7,539 nucleotides of DNA from JAFGPJ01 sp964612465 (GTDB lineage: Bacteria; Planctomycetota; Phycisphaerae; Sedimentisphaerales; Anaerobacaceae). Shown here in pieces: positions 1 to 7,100 of the stretch (within the stretch, counting starts at the first letter, position 1; every line of letters starts with the position of its first letter). Location of the stretch: NCBI GenBank assembly GCA_964612465.1, contig CAZTDF010000213.1, forward strand, positions 1 through 7,539, in the 5' to 3' direction. Under the pieces are notes generated by a model. It had not been told where the DNA came from. It worked only from the letters and a program-made list of their open reading frames with translations, and made no database searches. The position numbers and the translations under genes are program-made.

Positions 1-2
1 AA

Positions 3-488
3 GAGGAGCAAACCACCGATTCGCCGGACCACCAGCTCACAACGTACAAGTTCGATAATTTCACCGCTTTTTGGGAGCACCGCCAGTTCGCCGGCAACCC
101 GGCCGAGAAGACCGAGAGGGTCGGCTGCTTTTTCTACGGTACTAAAGGCACGTTCCACATGGGCTGGCAGAATGGCTGGACGTTCTTCCCGACGGGTAGG
201 GGCCAGAAGGAGATTCACGAAGAGCCGCAGCTCAATGAGCCGGATCAGCAGAATATCAGGGGGCTGTGGACCGACTTTCTCAATTGCATCGAGACCGGCG
301 GCCGCCCCGTCTGCGATATCGAGCTGGTACATCGCTCGACGAATATGAGCCTGCTCGGTATGCTGTCGCTAAAGATTGGCCGGAGCGTGCAATGGGACGG
401 CGAGAAGGAAAGAATCGTCGGCGACTCCGATGCGAACAAGCTGCTCCGCCGGGAATACCGAAAGCCGTGGGTCTATCCGGAGGCATGA
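3..488 (+). CDS. Gfo/Idh/MocA-family oxidoreductase, C-terminal part (5' truncated by window edge)
   Basis: An open frame runs from the window edge to a TGA at 486-488 and gives 161 residues with no start. This is the C-terminal alpha/beta substrate-binding half of a Gfo/Idh/MocA NAD(P)-dependent dehydrogenase. The Rossmann domain and the catalytic Lys/His lie outside the window. Visible hallmarks are an antiparallel-sheet stretch (TERVGCFFYGTKGTFHMGW), then the helix-rich end with WTDFLNCIETGGRPVCDIE, a following HRSTNMSLLGMLSLKIGRS and the terminal RREYRKPWVYPEA. Combinations like WxxFxxCIxTGxRPxxDIExxHRS plus YRxPWxYP are typical of the many oxidoreductase paralogues in Planctomycetes and Verrucomicrobia. 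The substrate cannot be told from this part; sugars, inositols or sugar acids are usual for the family. Some relatives carry a Tat signal, but the N-terminus is not visible. No hairpin terminator is seen before the ssrA promoter 25 bp downstream. Confidence 0.88.
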   Translation, partial: EEQTTDSPDHQLTTYKFDNFTAFWEHRQFAGNPAEKTERVGCFFYGTKGTFHMGWQNGWTFFPTGRGQKEIHEEPQLNEPDQQNIRGLWTDFLNCIETGGRPVCDIELVHRSTNMSLLGMLSLKIGRSVQWDGEKERIVGDSDANKLLRREYRKPWVYPEA

Positions 489-513
489 TCGTGCAGCCCG
501 GAACAAACTTTTC

Positions 514-542
514 TTGTGATATGGCGTAGTAAGTGATATAAT
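514..542 (+). promoter_or_regulatory. sigma70-type promoter for ssrA
   Basis: A TTGTGA box (514-519; four of six match TTGACA) is followed by a 17-nt spacer and a perfect TATAAT (537-542). Predicted transcription start is near 549, about 53 nt before the mature tmRNA 5' end, leaving a leader to be removed by RNase P. Spacing and box quality suit a strongly expressed stable RNA. It lies in the 113-bp gap between the oxidoreductase stop and ssrA. Confidence 0.7.
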
Positions 543-601
543 GAGGCTTCGGATTGCGGATAGCTGTTGGTTAGCAGCAAGTGGATTTGACAAGTGAATA
601 C

Positions 602-953
602 GGGGGCGAATGGCTTCGACCGGATGGTGGAGAGCCAAGTCGCATGTTCAGGACGCCGGTTGGCCTGGCTAATCATCCGGCAACTAATTTTTAATTGGCA
701 ACTCTCAGTTGCGAATGGCTGCTTAATTAGCGGCCCGTCCTGCCTGATTTTGCCTGTGGGTTGGGTAAGGGCGTCAAACAGCAGGCTGGCCGAGCCGGTC
801 GTTCGGGCCGGTAAGGTGAGATCTCTCCGAAATAGCCGAGTTAAGTGCCTGTCGTTTGGCGCTTAGTAAGGCGAAAAAACAATCAAACGACTAAGCATGT
901 AGAAGCTTGTCTTGAAACATCTCGGGACGGGGGTTCGAATCCCCCCGCCTCCA
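602..953 (+). ncRNA. ssrA: transfer-messenger RNA (tmRNA), complete
   Basis: This is the tmRNA that, with SmpB, rescues stalled ribosomes and appends a degradation tag. The 5' acceptor strand GGGGGCG (602-608) pairs with CGCCTCC (946-952), including one G-U pair, and leaves discriminator A953. The T arm is GGGGG (929-933), loop TTCGAAT (934-940), CCCCC (941-945). The conserved 5' block ATGGCTTCGAC, the AAGTCGCATG block, the CGGTTGGCCT pseudoknot-1 core and the 3' block GACTAAGCATGTAG all match the standard one-piece tmRNA plan. Pseudoknot 1 has GCCGG (655-659) pairing with CCGGC (677-681). The length of 352 nt is close to the E. coli RNA (363 nt). The 3' CCA is not encoded: after A953 comes TTTTT (954-958), so CCA must be added enzymatically. 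The GC-rich T arm and acceptor strand followed by T5 may double as the terminator. The RNA is one-piece, not permuted. Confidence 0.96.
697..726 (+). other. tmRNA tag-peptide reading frame, predicted tag (A)GNSQLRMAA
   Basis: The likely resume codon is GGC (697-699), followed by AAC TCT CAG TTG CGA ATG GCT GCT and TAA (724-726). It begins 15 nt after the 3' strand of pseudoknot 1, comparable with about 11 nt in E. coli. An A sits four nt upstream of it, as in E. coli. The encoded GNSQLRMAA plus the alanine carried by the tmRNA gives a 10-residue tag ending in Met-Ala-Ala, a ClpXP-type C-terminus like the usual LAA. The other two frames do not end in Ala-Ala. The resume codon is inferred: in-frame codons TTT, TTA and ATT just upstream (after a TAA at 685-687) cannot be fully excluded. 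Confidence 0.7.
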
Positions 954-1028
954 TTTTTGCTCAGAAAACACAAACGGGGGAAAATCGCTGATAAAGCTGG
1001 GCCACAAATCCAGTCGAAAGGTAAGGGG
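954..1028. other. convergent intergenic spacer between ssrA and the glycerate kinase
   Basis: These 75 bp separate the 3' ends of ssrA (+) and the kinase (-). They start with T5 directly after the tmRNA acceptor stem. The only inverted repeat noticed is CTGG (997-1000) with CCAG (1010-1013) around a 9-nt loop, too weak to call a terminator for either gene. No ORF, tRNA or strong promoter is seen. Confidence 0.5.
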
Positions 1029-2219
1029 CTATGATGGCATGGTCTGGCGCTTGACTACCGTCTTTCGCACCTTTAGTATTTTTTTAATGGGACTAATAGC
1101 CAGCAAACGCCCGACCTGCTCAGCGCAATTCTCAAGCATTGCCGGCCCGCGTTTCGGCAAATCTTCTTCTTCGACTGGTTCCTCGAGGGCTGAGAAGAAA
1201 GCATCGATACCTATCGTGTGGACAATTTGAGGATCTTTGCCCAGTGAGCCACATATGGCAATGACGGGAAGCCCGGCCTGCTTGGCCACTCTGGCAACTC
1301 CGTGCGGTGTCTTGCCAAAGGCTGTCTGGTTATCCATCCGTCCCTCACCGGTGATTACAAGATCACAGCCCTTAATGCGTTGGGCGAGCTTGACACTGTC
1401 GATGACAATGTCGATTCCCGGCCTTAGTTTTCCCCCTAAAAACGCCATCAGTCCGCCGCCCAGTCCACCAGCGGCGCCGGAACCCGGCACTGCTGCAATA
1501 TCCGGCCCTACGTCTCGCTTTACGATCTCGGCAAAATGGCTAAGCCCGGCATCTAATTCCCTGACCATAGCGACAGTGGCTCCCTTCTGCGGCGCGTAAA
1601 CTTTGGCCGCTCCATTGGCACCGATTAAGGGATTGTTGACGTCACAAGCTACTTCTACCTTAACGTGCTTCAACCGCGGGTCCAGACCGTTCATTTCGAT
1701 GCGGTCGAGTTTCTTGAGCATACCACCTCCTGAACCGATCTCGCTGCCGTGCGCGTCGAGGAACCTCGCCCCCAGCGCCTGTGCTACACCCATACCGCCA
1801 TCGTTTGTTGCACTGCCTCCAATTCCAATCAGAATGCGTTTTACATTCAGGCTTAGTGCATGACGAATCAGTTCACCCGTGCCGAATGTTGTCGTTTTCA
1901 TTGGATTCCGCTCTCGCGGTTTTAGAAGGGCCAGACCACTGGCTGCTGCCATTTCAATGATAGCGGTCTTTCCGTCACCACTGATACCGAAAGTGGATCG
2001 AATCTTACGCCCCAGAGGATCTTGTACGGTTCGCCAGATGAGCCGTCCGCCGGTAGCATCCACAATGGCGCGCACCGTTCCTTCGCCGCCGTCAGCCATC
2101 GGGATCGTGCGGCATGTCACCCCGAACAGGGCCCGCTTGAGCCCTCGCTCGATACATTTTGCCGCTTCCAATGCTGTCATGCTTCCTTTGAACGAATCAG
2201 GTGCGATCGCTACCTTCAT
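1029..2219 (-). CDS. glxK: glycerate kinase, type I (GlxK/GarK family)
   Basis: This 396-residue cytoplasmic kinase phosphorylates D-glycerate with ATP, giving 2-phosphoglycerate in the GlxK/GarK family, and so feeds glycerate into lower glycolysis. The N-terminus MKVAIAPDSFKGSMTALEAA is canonical for the family and fixes the start at 2219. Further family blocks in order are MADGGEGT (41-48), FGTGELI (112-118), GIGGSATNDGGMGVAQALGA (132-151), ACDVNNPLIGANGAA (191-205), GSGAAGGLGGGL (246-257), DLVITGEGRMDNQTAFGKTP (286-305) and a following AICGSLG. All glycine-rich loops and the GEGRxDxQ motif are intact, so it should be active. It is slightly long: a basic tail of about 17 residues (from about 379) extends past the usual end. 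Shine-Dalgarno is weak (GGGG about 9 nt before ATG). It lies 81 bp downstream of the GH127 stop on the same strand, with no clear promoter or terminator between, so co-transcription is likely. The exact isozyme name is family-level only. Confidence 0.95.
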   Translation of the reverse strand: MKVAIAPDSFKGSMTALEAAKCIERGLKRALFGVTCRTIPMADGGEGTVRAIVDATGGRLIWRTVQDPLGRKIRSTFGISGDGKTAIIEMAAASGLALLKPRERNPMKTTTFGTGELIRHALSLNVKRILIGIGGSATNDGGMGVAQALGARFLDAHGSEIGSGGGMLKKLDRIEMNGLDPRLKHVKVEVACDVNNPLIGANGAAKVYAPQKGATVAMVRELDAGLSHFAEIVKRDVGPDIAAVPGSGAAGGLGGGLMAFLGGKLRPGIDIVIDSVKLAQRIKGCDLVITGEGRMDNQTAFGKTPHGVARVAKQAGLPVIAICGSLGKDPQIVHTIGIDAFFSALEEPVEEEDLPKRGPAMLENCAEQVGRLLAISPIKKILKVRKTVVKRQTMPS

Positions 2220-2300
2220 TATATTTGCCCCGATGTCCTAAGCTGTCATGCACCGTTGCTACAGAAGAACCGTTATTGGTCTTTGAACCTTTTTTATTGC
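2220..2300 (-). other. 81-bp spacer between the GH127 gene and the glycerate kinase
   Basis: Read on the minus strand, this spacer shows no stable GC-rich hairpin with a T run after the GH127 stop (TGA at 2301-2303) and no convincing -35/-10 pair. A TATAAT overlaps the kinase start codon, but a promoter there would start transcription inside the gene. The simplest reading is an intra-operon spacer. Confidence 0.4.
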
Positions 2301-4178
2301 TCAGCGATCCTTTAACCAGACAGATGAGCTGATAGTGCCGCGGCCTCGGCGGTCGCTTTGGTCTGAAGGATCACGATTGCTCCGGGCATAGTTGGGGATT
2401 GCCATCAGCTCGGAACCGTCGGCCCAGGTGCCCTTGATGACCATGACGCCGCCCAGAAGATCGCCTTTCCACTCGGCGGTCAGGGCAGATTCGGGGCTAA
2501 GGACATTGTCCAGGTCTTGGTCAACTCTCTCCACATTATAAATCAGCGGGCCGTACCGAAGTGCTACCCGGCCTTTCGTAGCTTCGATTTTATCGCTGGC
2601 CTTGATTCTCTGAACCTTCATAGGGAGCGTCAGATCGATTTTGTCGCCGGTTTTCCACTGCCGGTTAATAACGGCGTATCCTTTATCAACGGGCGGAGTG
2701 ATCGCTGAGCCGTTAACGGATATCGACGTGATACCATCGGATCCAGGTGTCCCGGTATAAAGTTCGCTGACGCTGCGGTTTGGTACCCGGATATTGATGC
2801 TGAAACTCTTTTCCACTTGGGGATTAACAGTGATGGACACGTCGCCGCTCCAGGGATAATCAGTCTTCTGAATCATCTGGACGTTGGTGCCGGCGACATC
2901 CTCAATCGTAACCGTGCTCCCGATGAAAAGGTTAATGTAGATGCTGTCGTTACTTTGGGCATAAGTCCAGGTTGGCAGCATCAGCAGGGTCCTCGGGATA
3001 TTACCCACGCAGCACGGGCAGACGTGCCAGTCGTAGCGGGGCCCGCGTGAATCCAGCGGATTCTGATAGTAGAAATTCCTGCCCTCCAAATCAATGGAAC
3101 CTAATAGGGCGTTGTAGAGCGTTTCTTCGTAGAGGTCCGCGAACCTGGCATTGTGGTACGTCAGGTTTAGTTTGTGCTGGAAGAAAATCTCGCCGCAGCT
3201 GGAGCAGGATTCGCAGTAGGCATTGTGACGCAGCGAATAATCCGGGCCGAAGCCTTCCGATGTTTCGCCGCTGCCCACGCCGCCGGTGACATAGTATTTT
3301 CTGTTGACGATATTGTCCCATAGGGACATGACGGCGCTTTGGTAGTCGATGTCGCCGGTTTCCATGGCGACGTCGGCCATGCCCGCGTAGGAATATACGG
3401 CGCGCACGGCATGTCCGACGGCCTCGTATTGCCGGATGACCGGGACGTGGCTCTGGTCGTATTCGCTGCCGTCCTTTCTGCAGTCCAGCAGGAATTTCGA
3501 CAATTCGATATATTTATCGCCTTTACCTTCACCTTCGGTCTTGTTCACAAACCGACCGAACCGTACCAGAGCGATTTCCATGGCCTGGTGACCATCGAAC
3601 CACTCCTTTTTCGGGGGCGGGCCGATATTGTCGTACCAGCAATCTGCAAGCTTCTTAGCCGCATTATATAATCTGGCGTCGGTCTTGCTCGTTAAAATAT
3701 AATGTGCGACAGCAGCCTCCAGTAAATAACCGGCGACATAACCCTCATGATCCGACCTGTGTCTGGGCGAGAAGTGCTGACGATCGCTCAATGTAAATGC
3801 GGTCTGCAGGTATCCATCCGGTTCCTGGGCGGCCAGAATCTTCGGGATCCAGTCTTCCAGCGTGACTTTCATTTTCTCCTGGGCTTTGATAATCTCCTGA
3901 TCGCCCTGAGCATCGACCATCAGTGCAACGCAGATCGATTCAATCGTGTTATAAATCCAGGCGTTGGAAAATACGTAGCCTCTGTGACGTCCGTGAGGCT
4001 TGCCGGCCAGTTTGTTGGCGGCGTCGATCAAATTGTTTATGCCGCCTTCTTTCAGGTTCGGATCGGAAATCTTGTCGATGCAGTGAGGAACCCAGTTTAC
4101 GATCAGTGCTTTGGCTCTACTGTTCCAGAGAGGACTGTCGATCTTATAGTGTTTCGTATCGATCAGGCCGAGATGTGT
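2301..4178 (-). other. GH127 module 2 with cysteine-rich zinc site (C-terminal half)
   Basis: About 625 residues form an (alpha/alpha) barrel followed by beta-sandwich strands. Residue numbers assume 34 codons in the gap. The motif TGGVGSGETSEGFG supplies the likely acid/base Glu (about 1352, in SEGF). AYCESCSSCGE holds the zinc ligands E1367 and C1369. HVCPCCVGNIPRTLLMLPTW holds C1433 (expected nucleophile) and C1434. Compared with HypBA1 from Bifidobacterium longum (E322, E338, C340, C417, C418, from memory), the order and spacing agree. Three extra cysteines (C1366, C1372, C1431) surround the site. The later GDKIDLTLPM and GRVALRYGPLIYNVE are usual beta-domain motifs. If the gap hides a gene boundary, this is the catalytic part of a second gene running from 4778 or beyond down to 2301. 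Confidence 0.85.
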
Positions 4179-7100
4179 TGCTGGTGGAGGCTCTACTGCC
4201 TTGACAACAAGGCTGGACGAAGCACTCAATTGCCCTTTGCCGGCTGTTAGATTTAGGACGTAATCACCTGCTTTGGAAAATGTCGCTGTGGTGACCGGCT
4301 CGCCGGCATTTTCAAAAGCGACCTGGCCTGGCCCGGATATTTTGCTCCAGGTTATCACCGGGGCGCCTTTGCCACTTAAAGTCTTAATTGTTGCATTAAG
4401 ATAGGTCTTTCCCCCCAATATGACAACGCGATCTACGCCTGCGTCCACCCTCGGCGGAAAGTCGGGCGACTTGCCGGAGTCATATACTTTCCATTCCAGA
4501 ATGCCGGTCGAATAGGTGTCATTCGAATCGATTTCGAGCCTGAGCCTGGACGTTCGAACTTCGTCAAAAGTCGTGGAATTGTATTTATGTTCTGCTACTC
4601 CCAGACCCGATGGATTACTCACGGGCACGAAATCCTCACCGTTCCAATAAAGTAACCGGCAGGCTTCGGGCAGGCGTACGCCGCGGCGGTCGTCCCACCA
4701 GTAAACATCGATCTTTTTAGCGCTGATTGGCCGGCTCCAGTCGTACTGCACCCATTGCGTGCCCCTTCTGGGCCAGTTNNNNNNNNNNNNNNNNNNNNNN
4801 NNNNNNNNNNNNNNNNNNNNNNNNNNNNNNNNNNNNNNNNNNNNNNNNNNNNNNNNNNNNNNNNNNNNNNNNNNNNNNGCATCTGCTCGGATCATACGAA
4901 TGCCGAATATGGCGGCGACAACGTTTCCCTCGGTGGCCTGGAAGCGCACGGTGACTTTCTCCTTGCCATCGATAAGTTTGGAGTCAATTGCGTAATCGAC
5001 GTCGTAAAAGCGTGCCGGGCTGCTCCTTGTCACTTCCTGATTGGCCACTTTCTGATTATCCACAAGAATATCGAATATTGCCCTTCCCCTGCTGTGATGG
5101 TCGCTGCAATACGTCACCACCAGCGCCATCGGGCGGTCGGCCTCCACAGGAAGGTCGAATGAGAACCAGCTTCTTCCCCACCTGCCGGGTCGTCCCATCA
5201 TTCGCACGATCCATGCGTCGCCCGGACTCTGATAGTTGAAATTCCGTTCCGGCTGCATCTCACCCGGCTGGGCGTAGGCCACGGTAGCCGATTCGAGCTT
5301 TCGCAGACGCTCCTGCTCGGCAGCATACTCGGCTTGTTTCTCTTTCCATTCGGGCTCAGTAAAAAGGTCCCAGTACACCGCGTAGGTGCGCCGATGAAGA
5401 CGATAAAACGGAACGAAATCCACGTCACGCTCCCGCCCGACGCCGTCGCTGCGGAATTGGCCCGGCTTGTCGCCTGCAGGCTTTAACCACTCTTCTACGG
5501 GCCGCTCTGCTGCGATGAATACGGGTGTCCTTTCCCGGGAGTAGCCGGCTCTGCCTTCTCGCCGGCCCCGCTCCTCTGGACCCAGGTCACCGGCGAGCAC
5601 TAAAGGCCCCCACATAATGGCGACCCGGCGCCGATTATCCGGCAACGGTTCGGCGCGGAGCGTTTTAGGCAGGATTAGCTCTACTGTATCACCGGTTTTC
5701 CAGGTCCGTTTCAGCTCCACGTACGAGCCGGACTTTTGCAGCCGGCGGTCGTCGATCCGACGGCCTGATTCCGGAACATCACGAAGAGGATCTATCATAT
5801 CTTCGGAAACGAGCTGACCGTTGACTTTGACGGTGAAACCTTCGCCCGCCCAGCCCGGTCGGCGCAGGGCAAGTACGAATTGCCTTGGTGATTCGAGCGT
5901 GAGTTTCAACGTCGCCGATTCGCCTTCGGGAAAATCGGTGTCCATCTGTAATTTGACTCCCGCGGCGGCCCAATCCGCGGTAGATGGAGCGTACAAATTC
6001 ACCCACAATTTGTCGCCGGACTCGTAGTAAATCCCGTATGCGTGCAGGGTATGGCTCTCCATACCCGTTCCCACACAACAGGTGAAGTTGCGAAACATGT
6101 CGGCGTATTCGTGCCGGACGGACCGGCCTACGGGAACCATGTAGCATGTTCTGCCGTCTTCGGGATCGATGGAGGCCAGAATATGGTTGAATAGAGCCCG
6201 TTCGTGGAACTCGGCGTAGTGGGCATCGGGCCTCAGCGAGAACAGCCGGCGGGTCAGCTTGAGCATGTTATAAACGTTGCACGTCTCGGCGGTGCGCCCG
6301 TCGATGCGGTCGCTCAGCATGTCGGGCTTGCCGAAGTATTCGTCTTTGCCGTGGCCGCCGGTGGCGAAGCTGTGGTGCTGAACGACCGTGTCCCAGAAAA
6401 AGCCAGCGGCGATGATATCACCCGGTTCGCCCGCATAAACATAGCGGTCCACCGAGCCGATGAGCTTGGGCACCTGCGTGTTGGCGTGCTTGCCTGCGAG
6501 GATATCCTGGTGACGTTTGAGCGGCTCGATGAAGGAGCGATGTTCGAAACGGTAGGAAAGGTCCAGCCAGCGTTTGTCGCCCGTATCGGCGTAGAGGTCG
6601 GCCAGCACTTCATTCATGCCGCCGAACTCGGTGTTCAGCATTTGCTGATTCTGGGCTTCGGTGAGCCCGGCAAGAATCCCCTGGGCCCATTTGGCGAACT
6701 TTATCTCGATTTCGAGAGCGGTAAGGTTGCCCGTATAGCGATAGGCGTCGCGCAGACCGGCAAATGTTTTATGCAGGACATACCACGGTGCCCAAAGCCC
6801 GTTGAGGTCGAAGCCGCCCGAGCGGATGTTTCCCTTAGCCACAGCTTCCCAGCATTCCCGGCCCCCCTCCAATGCACTGAGGTAGCCGTCGCCGTGCTTG
6901 TCCTGGACTTCCTTGAGTTCCTTTACGATATAGTCCGCTCGCTCTTTGAAACGCGCATCTGACGTGGCGGCCCACATCAGGCTCACTGCCGAGAGGTAAT
7001 GTCCGGCGATGTGACCGGTGAGATTTCTTCCGCCGCCGTCCCAGCCGCCGTATGGTTTGCCCTTCGGCTCTAAGTCGGCACGCTGACGGTAGTATGACAG

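Noticed and set aside
587..592. A perfect TTGACA, a possible -35 box immediately before ssrA
   Set aside because: At 16-18 nt downstream there is no -10 box, only tmRNA sequence; the 514-542 promoter is far better placed.
594..866. A 90-codon open frame on the + strand starting just before and lying mostly inside the ssrA gene
   Set aside because: It lies almost wholly inside the structured tmRNA, has no ribosome site or recognisable domain, and its composition follows the RNA structure.
602..953. ssrA as an integration site for a genomic island
   Set aside because: tmRNA genes are common attachment targets, but no integrase, no repeat of the 3' end and no island-type genes are seen in the flanking sequence.
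2216..2221. TATAAT on the minus strand at the glycerate kinase start
   Set aside because: It overlaps the ATG, so transcription would start inside the gene; no -35 box has suitable spacing.
3747..4250. A 167-codon + strand open frame antisense to GH127 module 2
   Set aside because: Shadow of the real frame, without plausible start signals or domain features.
6204..6962. A 252-codon + strand open frame antisense to GH127 module 1
   Set aside because: It is the mirror of a GC-rich coding frame; its protein shows no recognisable motif and the opposite strand encodes conserved catalytic motifs throughout.
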